Shown here: positions 1 to 6,878 of the stretch, piece by piece
How positions within the stretch are numbered: position 1 is the stretch's first letter
Layout of the letters: each line of letters begins with the position of its first letter
NCBI GenBank assembly: GCA_030601885.1
Contig: JAUWAU010000017.1
Coordinates: 53,303 to 117,302, forward strand
Direction of reading: 5' to 3'
Length of the DNA stretch: 64,000 nt
DNA from: Armatimonadota bacterium
Lineage (GTDB): Bacteria; Armatimonadota; Zipacnadia; JAUWAU01
The notes under the pieces: generated by a model
The model's input: the letters and a program-made list of their open reading frames with translations, nothing else
What the model was told of the DNA's origin: nothing
Databases searched by the model: none
Made by a program: the position numbers and the translations under genes

Positions 1-145
1 CCGCGTCATACGCCCAGTGCGTCAAGGGAATATCCTTCGTTGGCTCTGCTGCGTTTGCCGATACGAGGAGGTTCAAGGCTGCCGCTGCAGCAACGGCTGT
101 CGATCGGACCAAGGTCAGCGACTGCTTTGCTCGCAGAATCACCAT
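1..145 (-). CDS. SLH-domain surface protein, N-terminal fragment running off the window
   Basis: An open leftward frame starts at ATG 145-143 and is still open at base 1, so only about 48 residues are visible. The start follows a good ribosome site (GGAG, 7 bases upstream on the minus strand). The product begins with a classic signal peptide: basic Arg/Lys near the start, then an Ala/Leu-rich core ending in SANAAEP. It continues as TKDIPLTHWAYDA, which matches the opening of S-layer homology (SLH) domains (consensus DVP-HWAYDAV). SLH domains anchor proteins to cell-wall polymers or serve as porin N-termini in Armatimonadota, Deinococcota and cyanobacteria. The downstream domain is outside the window, so porin versus S-layer protein cannot be decided. 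Confidence 0.7.
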   Translation of the reverse strand, partial: MVILRAKQSLTLVRSTAVAAAAALNLLVSANAAEPTKDIPLTHWAYDA

Positions 146-257
146 GTCGTAGCTCCGAGCAGCGCGCGGGCATCTTCGGCACCGTGCTGCCGCCCGCGCT
201 TGCTTTGACACATCTGTGCCGTATGCGTTTCGGTGACGACGCCCGCCGGCTGCGGCC

Positions 258-1172
258 TCAGCTCTTCGCTTTGGATCTCCGCCGCTTCCGGCGCCGCTTG
301 CTTTTCGCCTCCACGAGCACCTTCCCACGGCCGCCGCAGTACGAGCAGCGCACCGCGACCCACTCGCGGGCGCCGTGGCCGGTTGCATCGAGGCACTCGC
401 GACAACTGCGGCCGCCCTTGGCCGTGCACGTGCCCTTGCCGCCGCAGTGCTCGCAGTCAGATAGCTGTTTCATCGGTGTGCATTCCCCCTTCACCGCCTC
501 CCCGCACTGATATTCCTCGGCAGCGGCATAGCTTCCTCCCCGCGGTGCGAATGGGCCGGTGGCCGAGTCGGCGGCTATTGTCGGGGAAGCGAGCCGATCG
601 TTGGTCCAGGGATCTGCCGTGTTGCTGTAGCCGCGAAGCTCCCAGTAGCCTGGCCTGTCCTCAGAGATGAACTCGATCCGACGCACCCACTTGGCGCTCT
701 TGTAGGCGTACTTCTTCGGGACCACGAGCCGCACCGGACCGCCGAACTTCTCCGGCAGTGGCTCGCCGTTCAGTCGATCTGCCAGGAGCACGTCGTCGTC
801 CATCGCCACGTCCAAAGGCATGTTGGTACTGTAGCCGTCCTCGCTTTCGACATAGACGAAGTGTGCATCCGGCTGCGGTTTTGCTGCCTCCGCGATGGCG
901 CCCAACAAGACGCCCTCCCAGCGGCACTCGAGCACCGACCATCCCTCGACGCAGTGAAAATCGGCGACGCGCCGGACTCGCGGTAGATCGAGGTACTCCT
1001 GCCACGAGAGCCGCAGCTCGGTCCGGACGAGGCCGCCAACCTCGAGGCGCCACGTGTCCGGATCGAAGGCAGGCTGGACGCCGAGGTCGATAACGCGCAG
1101 CTCGGCGACGGCGCGCTGTCGCGGAGGCAGACGATCGCGTTGTGGGCGCTGGCTTTTCGGGCCAGGTGACAT
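258..1172 (-). CDS. Molybdopterin-dependent oxidoreductase (sulfite oxidase fold) with C-terminal DnaJ-type zinc finger
   Basis: A 304-residue protein. Residues 25-215 form a sulfite-oxidase-type molybdopterin domain. FHCVEGWSV carries the expected Mo-coordinating cysteine (about Cys74), followed by LPEKFGGPVRLVVPKKYAYKS-like cofactor-binding sequence. Residues about 240-285 hold CxxC motifs (CEHCGGKG, CRECLDATG, CSYCGGRG) like the DnaJ zinc-binding repeats, and the tail is Lys/Arg-rich. Start ATG 1172 is chosen because GGGAGG lies 9 bases upstream; an in-frame start at 1223 lacks this. No Tat or Sec signal is visible, so it may be cytoplasmic, unlike MsrP/YedY. It is divergent from a flavin reductase, a possible electron donor. 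The substrate is unknown. Family assignment is firm; the zinc-finger fusion is unusual. Confidence 0.85.
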   Translation of the reverse strand: MSPGPKSQRPQRDRLPPRQRAVAELRVIDLGVQPAFDPDTWRLEVGGLVRTELRLSWQEYLDLPRVRRVADFHCVEGWSVLECRWEGVLLGAIAEAAKPQPDAHFVYVESEDGYSTNMPLDVAMDDDVLLADRLNGEPLPEKFGGPVRLVVPKKYAYKSAKWVRRIEFISEDRPGYWELRGYSNTADPWTNDRLASPTIAADSATGPFAPRGGSYAAAEEYQCGEAVKGECTPMKQLSDCEHCGGKGTCTAKGGRSCRECLDATGHGAREWVAVRCSYCGGRGKVLVEAKSKRRRKRRRSKAKS

Positions 1173-1424
1173 GGATGAGCGCCTCCCGCGGCAGGCGTCG
1201 AGCCGTGGCGCACGGCGGCGCACCCAGCGCGCCCTCGCGATGTCCGCGCCCGCGGTCCCCCATGCTCCCGTTCCTTATGGTCGGTTGTTCTCCTCTTTCT
1301 CGATGCTGGACACTCCCCAAGCGCCTCGGTGATCGAGGACTTGTCGATCGCCAGAGCGAATGGGACGGGGCAAACGCGTCGCCTGATAACCTTAGATAGT
1401 CTTCCGGAGGAGGGGACTGAGGCA

Positions 1425-2006
1425 GTGGCAAAGATACTGGTTCAACGACCGGACATCAGTTACTTCTACCCCTTGCCCATCGTGCTGGTGAGCTGTGTGG
1501 ACGAGGCGGGCAAGCCGAACATCATCACCATCGGCGCCTCGTCGGTGTGCTCGGCCCACCCGCCGACGGTTGGGGTCGCTATCGGCGTGCGTCAGTACTC
1601 CCTTGGCCTCATTAACTTCACCCAGGACTTCGGCGTGAATATCCCCACGGCCGCGCAGCTCTGGGAGACCGACTATTGTGGCTCGGTGTCGGGCCGAGGG
1701 ATGAACAAGTTCGAGGCGGCCGGGTTCACACCGCAGCCGTCCACGATCATCAAGTCGCCGCTGATAGAGGAATGCCCGGTCAGCATGGAGTGCAAGCTGA
1801 TCCACACGGCGCACCTTGGGGACCACGATTGGCTCATCGGGGAGATCGTCGCCGTGCATGCGGACGACGCAGTGTTGGAACCCGGGGAACGCCTGGATCG
1901 CGCCAAGACGGATCCCGTGTTCTCCTTTTGGGGGGAGTATTGGAGTGTCGGCCAGAAGCTGGCCGACTGGCACCATGCGCTGCGGGAGAAGGAGCGAATG
2001 GTGTAG
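1425..2006 (+). CDS. Flavin reductase family protein (FMN-binding split barrel, flavoredoxin-like)
   Basis: A 193-residue protein of the flavin reductase/flavoredoxin family, which binds FMN and passes electrons from NAD(P)H or redox partners to acceptor proteins. Family features include PLPIVLVSCVDEAGKPNI and TIGASSVCSAHPPTVGVAI near the N-terminus (flavin-contacting strands), then NFTQDFGVNIP and GRGMNKFEAAGFT. GTG 1425 is preferred over the upstream ATG 1329 because a strong GGAGGAGGGG ribosome site at 1406-1415 ends 9 bases before it, and family proteins begin close to this point. It is divergent from the molybdoenzyme at 258-1172, so the 1173-1424 interval should hold promoters for both, though I see no convincing boxes there. 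Its partner is not identifiable from sequence. Confidence 0.85.
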   Translation: MAKILVQRPDISYFYPLPIVLVSCVDEAGKPNIITIGASSVCSAHPPTVGVAIGVRQYSLGLINFTQDFGVNIPTAAQLWETDYCGSVSGRGMNKFEAAGFTPQPSTIIKSPLIEECPVSMECKLIHTAHLGDHDWLIGEIVAVHADDAVLEPGERLDRAKTDPVFSFWGEYWSVGQKLADWHHALREKERMV

Positions 2007-2072
2007 CGTGCACGCCCGTGGTGGGCATCAGTGGGGCCTGCCTTGGTGCGGGGGCGCCAGGGAGAAGACGAC

Positions 2073-2103
2073 GAGGCGGACACGGAGAGACCGCGTCCGC
2101 CTC
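2073..2103. terminator. GC-rich hairpin between convergent genes
   Basis: GAGGCGGAC (2073-2081) pairs perfectly with GTCCGCCTC (2095-2103) across a 13-base loop, in the gap between the flavin reductase (ending 2006) and the leftward PEP-CTERM gene (ending 2164). There is no T-run on either side, so it is a probable but not canonical bidirectional terminator. Confidence 0.4.
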
Positions 2104-2163
2104 GCACACGCCTCGACACAGTGCAACGCCGCTAACCGCAGTGTGCTCGCGGCCGATAGCCTG

Positions 2164-2844
2164 CTACGCGGCGGCACGTCGTCGTCGCAGCACGAAGACT
2201 ATGCCGGGAAGAGACAGCCCTAGCAGCACAAGGCTGCAGGGCTCGGGCGTGACCTGTCCCTTGACGCTCAACCCCTCGGCGCTCACGTGGCAATCGTAGG
2301 CCGGGTAGAAGAAGGCAAACCACAGCGTCTTGTCCGTAACGGCAGCATCATTCAGGTGGTTGAGCACGCTGGCGTTCTCGGTAGCGTCGAAGTGCCACGT
2401 GTTGATGCCCTGTTCGAGGTCGCCCAAGTTCAGCCAGCTACTGTAATCGCTGAAGGTGCCTCCGTCGTACGCGTTGACCTGCCACTCCCAGTAGCCGGTG
2501 ACTTCGCCCAGGTTCAGCGTGACATCCAGGGAGATCAAGTCCAGCGACGTGTCCAGCCACTCCTGCCCGCCGGCGTCATACGTACCCGCATCGTCCCACG
2601 GGGGGTAGTGGATGTACTGCCCGCTCTCGAACTTCCAGCCCTCGCTGAAGGTGTCGATATCGATGGCCAGAACGCCGTCCGCTGTCCCTTTCGGTTGCTG
2701 ATTTGAGAGGTAGAAGCTGGCGTCGTAGTCCGTTAGGTCGATGTGGTTCGGGCCAACGGCGGCTGCGCAGAGACTGGCACAGACGATAAGGGATAAGAGA
2801 ACAGCGATGATGGCTCCGAGCCTAGAACACAGACGCTTTACCAT
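2164..2844 (-). CDS. PEP-CTERM sorting domain protein, function unknown
   Basis: A 226-residue exported protein. The N-terminus has a signal peptide (MVKRLCSRLG, then a long Ala/Leu/Val core ending CASLCAAAVG). The last 30 residues form a PEP-CTERM signal: TPEP, a hydrophobic helix, then RRRR. Such signals are recognised by exosortase, usually in bacteria that export exopolysaccharide. The middle is rich in Asp, Trp and Tyr and predicted all-beta (GYWEWQVNAYDGGTF, NTWHFDATENASV); I do not recognise a catalytic family. Start ATG 2844 is supported by GAGGTG 6 bases upstream. A perfect 21-base palindrome lies about 205 bases upstream (3049-3069). No exosortase gene is in the window. Confidence 0.75.
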   Translation of the reverse strand: MVKRLCSRLGAIIAVLLSLIVCASLCAAAVGPNHIDLTDYDASFYLSNQQPKGTADGVLAIDIDTFSEGWKFESGQYIHYPPWDDAGTYDAGGQEWLDTSLDLISLDVTLNLGEVTGYWEWQVNAYDGGTFSDYSSWLNLGDLEQGINTWHFDATENASVLNHLNDAAVTDKTLWFAFFYPAYDCHVSAEGLSVKGQVTPEPCSLVLLGLSLPGIVFVLRRRRAAA

Positions 2845-3048
2845 TCGACTCACCTCGGCCGTCGTTAGACGGGATTCGCTGTCGCGTCGAAGAGCAGGCG
2901 GGGACCGACCGCAAGAGCGACGGATGCGGTGAGTGCGGATATGATGCTGCCGCGGGGCAATGCCACAGTTTGGCCTTGCGACCCGCCTCCCTTCGACGAA
3001 GGGCCCCATGATAGCATGTAGGCGTTTACCATTTCGTAACGATTGTGT

Positions 3049-3069
3049 AAAATGTTGCTGCAACATTTT
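3049..3069. promoter_or_regulatory. Perfect palindrome, candidate operator
   Basis: AAAATGTTGC (3049-3058), one central T (3059), then GCAACATTTT (3060-3069) form a perfect inverted repeat with 10-base arms. It lies in an AT-rich island of an otherwise GC-rich sequence, in the gap upstream of the leftward PEP-CTERM gene and 55 bases beyond the end of the pseudogene at 3125. The symmetry suits a dimeric repressor. It could also be a short hairpin, but the one-base centre argues against an RNA role. Confidence 0.4.
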
Positions 3070-3124
3070 TACGAGTCATTTGCAGGCTGTTGAGAATGTC
3101 CGCGGGCGGCAGTGTTGTGCCTGC

Positions 3125-3510
3125 TCATCGCGAGAGGGGTCGGGACCCCGAAGGACGGCTCAGGGGCGCGATGTTCTCGTCGGCCGCACGGAACTCGTCC
3201 CACAGGCGTTCCAGCAGTCGCGCCTCCTGACCGGCAGGCAAACGCATGATGACCTGGCAGATGTGCGTAGTGAGGCTCGCACCGGGGGCGCGGGTCTGAT
3301 CGGGCGTGGGTGGATAGATGATGTAGTCCATCGCGATGCCGGACATGCCCATGGTGACGGCAGCAGTTGTGCGCTCCTCGCAGAGGATTATGTGGCCGTC
3401 CGGAGGCGGATGGCTGACGGATATGGGCCGACGCCAGACCCCGGCGATCAGCCCATCGCGTCTGGGGCAATGCGGAATGCGGCGGAGTGCTTTGTATGGC
3501 TTGTCGGGCC
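3125..3510 (-). pseudogene. 5'-truncated copy of the secreted protein encoded at 4835-5845
   Basis: The leftward frame from about 3510 down to 3125 encodes roughly 125 residues that align without gaps of note to the C-terminal third of the 336-residue protein at 4835-5845. Shared stretches include RIPHCPR, GLIAGVW (GLVAGVW in the full copy), RTTAAVTMGMSGIAMDYIIY and VIMRLP-GQE, then RLWDEF. The frame is open, so decay is not by stop codons; the N-terminal ~210 residues and the signal peptide are simply missing. Similarity ends abruptly at about 3510, exactly where the rightward aminotransferase fragment begins. ATG 3352 could still start a 75-residue product, but with no export signal it is probably non-functional. 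Confidence 0.7.
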
Positions 3511-3870
3511 AGAGAGGCGGGCGTGGACGAGGCGCTGCTGGCGGATGCGGAGGGACTCGTCATCGAGGCCGCAGTCAGCAACGTGTTCGCGGTGCGCGGC
3601 GAGGCGGTCTACACGCCGCCGCTCGAAGCGGGAGCGTTGCCGGGTATCACGCGGGCATGCGTCCTGGAGCTGCTCGCGGAGCGCGGCGTTGAGGTGATCG
3701 AGGAGCCGCTGCCGCTGGCCGACGGCGGCGCGGCGGAGTTTCACGAGGCGTTCCTGACGAACTCGCTGATGGGGGTCATGGCGTTGACGAGGGTGGATGG
3801 GGTGGCTGTCGGCGCCGGCGAGCCGGGGGCTGTGACGGCTGATGTGCGGCGGGCGTACGCCGCACTTTGA
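3487..3870 (+). pseudogene. C-terminal fragment of a class IV aminotransferase (IlvE/PabC-like)
   Basis: The frame encodes about 120 residues matching the C-terminal half of fold-type IV PLP enzymes (branched-chain aminotransferase, aminodeoxychorismate lyase). AREAGVDEALLADAEG is followed by EAAVSNVFAV (phosphate/cofactor-binding region), YTPPLEAGALPGITRACVLEL, and FLTNSLMGVMALTRVDG near the end. Family members are about 280-300 residues; the N-terminal half with the PLP-binding lysine is absent, so this fragment cannot be an active enzyme by itself. Its 5' edge coincides with the truncation point of the opposing pseudogene at about 3510. ATG 3487 lies in sequence belonging to the other gene's remnant. 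The stop codon overlaps the -35 box of the next gene's promoter. Confidence 0.75.
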
Positions 3871-3895
3871 CACCGCGATCCGCGGGGGCTATACT
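3867..3895 (+). promoter_or_regulatory. Near-consensus sigma-70 promoter of the mntA-hepT operon
   Basis: TTGACA (3867-3872, perfect consensus), a 17-base spacer, and TATACT (3890-3895). Transcription would begin at about 3901-3903, that is, at or beside the GTG start codon at 3902. This predicts a leaderless mRNA for the antitoxin. Confidence 0.75.
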
Positions 3896-3901
3896 GCGGG
3901 C

Positions 3902-4360
3902 GTGAGCACGAAGAGGGGCCAGAAGAAGAGCCGGATCGAGTTCGAGTCGAAGCTAGGGGAGCTTCGGGAGATATTCGCGGCTGCGGGGTGCGTAGTCGCG
4001 TACCTGCACGGGTCCTACGCCGAGGGCTGTGCGAGCGCCCTGTCAGACATTGACTTCGCCGTTCTGCTCCCTGACGACGTGCCGGAGTCCGAGTACATGC
4101 GCCGCGAGATGGCCTTGACGGGCCGGGTCAGCCGGCTGCTGCACACCGACGACGTGGATGTGAAGGTGGTCAATCGCACGCCGCTGTTGTTCCAGGCGGA
4201 AGTGATTCGCACGGGTCAGCGCATCTATGTGGCGGACGAGGAGGCGCGGGTCTGGTGGGAATGGCGGACGATGAGCGAGTGGATGGACTTCCATCCGCTC
4301 CTCGACTACCAGGACAAGTGCTTCCTGGAGCGGATTCGGGAGGGGCACTTTGGACGGTAA
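3902..4360 (+). CDS. mntA: MntA-type antitoxin, minimal nucleotidyltransferase
   Basis: A 152-residue MNT-fold nucleotidyltransferase. The signature GSX10DXD is exact: GSYAEGCASALSDIDFAVL, with the two catalytic aspartates in DID. A third acidic site is likely in DDVDVKVVN. In characterised MntA-HepT (type VII) systems this enzyme transfers AMP onto a tyrosine beside the HEPN active site and thereby neutralises the toxin. The next gene is such a HEPN protein, overlapping by 11 bases. GTG 3902 is chosen because a TTGACA/TATACT promoter ends 6 bases before it, so upstream starts would lie within the promoter. No ribosome site precedes it, consistent with leaderless translation. Confidence 0.85.
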   Translation: MSTKRGQKKSRIEFESKLGELREIFAAAGCVVAYLHGSYAEGCASALSDIDFAVLLPDDVPESEYMRREMALTGRVSRLLHTDDVDVKVVNRTPLLFQAEVIRTGQRIYVADEEARVWWEWRTMSEWMDFHPLLDYQDKCFLERIREGHFGR

Positions 4361-4775
4361 CTGGCACGTTATCAGCAGTGTTCTCCGCCAGCTCTCTGAG
4401 CGAATGCGAAGGCTGCTGGAGTATCAGGAGTCGCCGGATCCCCCCGGTGGCCGGACACTGCGCTACGAGGGCGCAGAGCGGTCGCTCGAGGTCGCCGCGA
4501 TGTGCTGCTTCGACGCGGGGAACCACCTGATAGCGAGGTTGGGGCTGCCGCGAGCGGATTCGTACAGCGAGATCGGCAGCGTGCTGCGCGCGGCTGGCAT
4601 CATCTCCGAGGACACGGAGCAGTTCATGGGCGAGCTTGCCGACCTGCGCAATCGCCTCGCCCACGTGTACTGGCGGATCCGTCCGGACGAGGTCGAGCAA
4701 GCGATTCCCCGCCTGATACCGCAATTCGAGAGGTTCGCGCAGGAGATCCGGCAGTTCCTCGAGAGCCGGGACTGA
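4350..4775 (+). CDS. hepT: HepT-type HEPN toxin (RNase)
   Basis: A 141-residue all-alpha HEPN protein of the HepT/DUF86 kind. The catalytic motif RX4HXY is present as RNRLAHVY near residue 99, with the Tyr that is the AMPylation target in characterised pairs. HEPN toxins cleave RNA when not modified by the partner MntA. The start is TTG 4350, 11 bases inside the end of mntA, with GGGAGGGG at 4338-4345 as ribosome site, so toxin translation is probably coupled to antitoxin translation. A later ATG (4404) would remove the first helix. The pair lies between two directly oriented copies of a secreted-protein gene, typical of a mobile or defence patch. Pair identity is firm; biological trigger unknown. 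Confidence 0.85.
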   Translation: MDGNWHVISSVLRQLSERMRRLLEYQESPDPPGGRTLRYEGAERSLEVAAMCCFDAGNHLIARLGLPRADSYSEIGSVLRAAGIISEDTEQFMGELADLRNRLAHVYWRIRPDEVEQAIPRLIPQFERFAQEIRQFLESRD

Positions 4776-4834
4776 CGGAGACGCGGGCGTGCGCAGTCCG
4801 GCGTCGCGCTCCCCTTAGTGCGCACAGGCCGTCC

Positions 4835-5845
4835 CTATGAGGGCGCCCGACTGACGGCAGCTATCCCCTGATGTGATCCCTCGAACTCATCCCACAGTCG
4901 TTCCACGACTTGCGTCTCCTGGCCATCCGGTAATCGCATGATGACGTGGCGGATGTGGGTGGTGAAGATTGCGCCGGGGGCGAGGCTCTGATCGAGCGTT
5001 GGCGGATAGATGATGTAGTCCATGGCGATGCCGGACATGCCCATGGTCACGGCCGCCGTCGTGCGGGGCTCGCAGAGCATGATGTGGCGATAGCCGCCCG
5101 GGGATGGGTGGCTGACGGATACGGGCCGATGCCAAACTCCGGCGACCAGGCCGTCACCTCGGGGGCAATGGGGAATGCGGCCGAGTGCTCTGAATGGCTT
5201 CTCGGGCCCAGTGATGTAACGGTCCAGGTGCGTGGCGCCAATGGACAGGTAGTTAACGAGTGCGCCCGTGGCGTCCCAGAAGAAGTGCCCCTTGTCCTCA
5301 TTGACGCTGGTGTAACTGGCGAAGAACTGGCCATACTCCGTCAGGCTCTGGTTCGAGACGTTCTTCACTGTCTGCAGGCAGTCGTAAACCAGCCTGTCTT
5401 CCCCCTGGTGGTCGCGGAGGAACCACTCCTGAAACGTTGCCACGCCGTCGGTCAGATAGCGGCTCCGGATGCGTATCAGGTCCTCGTCCTGCTCCATGCC
5501 GCCCTCGGCCGGGCACAAACGAGGCCTTTTCTCATCCCCATACGGGTATCCGTCCCACCACTGCCACTCGCGGCAGTCCCAGGCGGCTCCCTCCCGGACG
5601 AAGTCCGTCTCGCCGCCGGCCACGACGACGCTGCTCGGCCCGGTGTGGGGCGCGCCGCTGACTCGCACGGAGATCTCGCCAACGGGGGCGCCGTCGGTCG
5701 TGCGGACGTCGATCTTGAAGATGACCTGCTGGTCCTGAGTGGTACGAATGCAGGTGGAGTTCATGGCGTGGGCTCCCGTGGTGGATGGTAGGAACGGAAG
5801 AAGGGTGACCGGGAGGAAGGCAAGGATAGATAGGGCGTGCTGCAT
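4835..5845 (-). CDS. Secreted protein of unknown function
   Basis: A 336-residue exported protein starting at ATG 5845 with GGAGG 6 bases upstream. It has an uncleaved-looking or long signal peptide (MQHALSILAFLPVTLLPF, ending near TTGAHA). The mature part starts with Thr/Val-rich beta sequence (KIDVRTTDGAPVGEISVRVSG), then Cys-, Trp- and Asp-rich stretches (CREWQWWDGYPYGDEKRPRLC) suggestive of disulfides, and ends with a conserved block containing TTAAVTMGMSGIAMDYIIY. I do not recognise the family. A truncated copy of the last third is at 3125-3510 in the same orientation, so this locus has been duplicated. It lies 73 bases downstream of murQ on the same strand and may share its transcript. 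Confidence 0.65.
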   Translation of the reverse strand: MQHALSILAFLPVTLLPFLPSTTGAHAMNSTCIRTTQDQQVIFKIDVRTTDGAPVGEISVRVSGAPHTGPSSVVVAGGETDFVREGAAWDCREWQWWDGYPYGDEKRPRLCPAEGGMEQDEDLIRIRSRYLTDGVATFQEWFLRDHQGEDRLVYDCLQTVKNVSNQSLTEYGQFFASYTSVNEDKGHFFWDATGALVNYLSIGATHLDRYITGPEKPFRALGRIPHCPRGDGLVAGVWHRPVSVSHPSPGGYRHIMLCEPRTTAAVTMGMSGIAMDYIIYPPTLDQSLAPGAIFTTHIRHVIMRLPDGQETQVVERLWDEFEGSHQGIAAVSRAPS

Positions 5846-5918
5846 TGAGGGCCTCCGTCGTTCTCCTGGTGGGACCCCAGGCAGGCTGCGCCTGGGCCAC
5901 ACAATGATGGTAGCCGTG

Positions 5919-6845
5919 CTACGGGCTCTGTTTCGCTGCCTCGAGGGCATCGGTGAGACGGCCGTTGGCCGCATCGAGGAGGCGCTGAGCCTCGGGAAGG
6001 TCTACGCCCAGGCCCGTCATCACGATGGCCGCTTTCACGTGGCCGCCGGCGGCTTCCAGCGCCTTGGCCGCATCGGAGTCGCTGACGCCGGTGGTGAGGC
6101 TGATAATGCGCCTGGCGCGTCTGACGAGCTTGGCGCTCCCGGCACGCAGATCGACCATCAGGTTGCTGCTCACCCGGCCCAGCTTCACCATTACAGTGGT
6201 GCTGAGCATGTTCAGGACGAGCTTCTCCGCCGTGGCCGCCTTCATCCGCGTCGAGCCGGTTACTACCTCCGGGCCGACGACCGGCTCAATGCTGATGTCG
6301 GCGCGCTGGGATAGAGGGGAACCCGGATTGCAGCTCACCGCGATAGTCACGGCGCCGACGCGTTTGGCTGCCTCAAGAGCGCCGAGCACGTAGGGCGTGC
6401 GGCCGCTTGCGCTGAGGCCCACTACGACGTCCCGTGGGCTCAGAGCTCTGGCGAGAAGATCCCGCCCGGCCTGCTCCGGGTCGTCTTCGGCGCCCTCCTG
6501 GGCGCGGAAAACGGCCGGCTCTCCGCCGGAGATGATTCCCTGCACCAGCTCCGGGTCGGTGCCGAACGTCGGTGGGCATTCGGCCGCGTCAATGATGCCC
6601 AGCCGGCCGCTGGTACCGGCCCCCACGTAGAACAGCCGGCCACCAGCCGCGAGCGCGGCATGAATGGCATCGGCCGCCGTCGCGATGCGAGGGATCTCTC
6701 GCTCGACGGCGGCCGGGACCGTCTTATCCTCGTCGTTGATGATGCGCAGTATATCGGCGGTGGACCTCCGGTCGAGGTCAGTGGAGGCGAGGTTGATCTG
6801 CTCGGTGACGTACGATGGGCTGGGCTCGGCGGACCGACGATTCAT
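5919..6845 (-). CDS. murQ: N-acetylmuramic acid 6-phosphate etherase
   Basis: A 308-residue protein, the usual length for MurQ. The enzyme splits the lactyl ether of MurNAc-6-phosphate to GlcNAc-6-phosphate and D-lactate during peptidoglycan recycling, in the cytoplasm. Family landmarks: YVTEQINLASTDLD at the start, the SIS sugar-phosphate-binding domain with GRLFYVGAGTSGRLGIIDA (catalytic Glu region at AAECPPTFG), VVVGLSASGRTPYVLGAL, and GSTRMKAATAEKLVLNMLST. The C-terminal helical domain (AKALEAAGGHVKAAIVM) is complete. It starts 33 bases after lon ends on the same strand, so it is probably in the hsp20-lon transcription unit. No MurK/AnmK is nearby. Confidence 0.95.
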   Translation of the reverse strand: MNRRSAEPSPSYVTEQINLASTDLDRRSTADILRIINDEDKTVPAAVEREIPRIATAADAIHAALAAGGRLFYVGAGTSGRLGIIDAAECPPTFGTDPELVQGIISGGEPAVFRAQEGAEDDPEQAGRDLLARALSPRDVVVGLSASGRTPYVLGALEAAKRVGAVTIAVSCNPGSPLSQRADISIEPVVGPEVVTGSTRMKAATAEKLVLNMLSTTVMVKLGRVSSNLMVDLRAGSAKLVRRARRIISLTTGVSDSDAAKALEAAGGHVKAAIVMTGLGVDLPEAQRLLDAANGRLTDALEAAKQSP

Positions 6846-6878
6846 GCTAGGTGAATGCCCGCGCCGGGCGCTGAGGGA

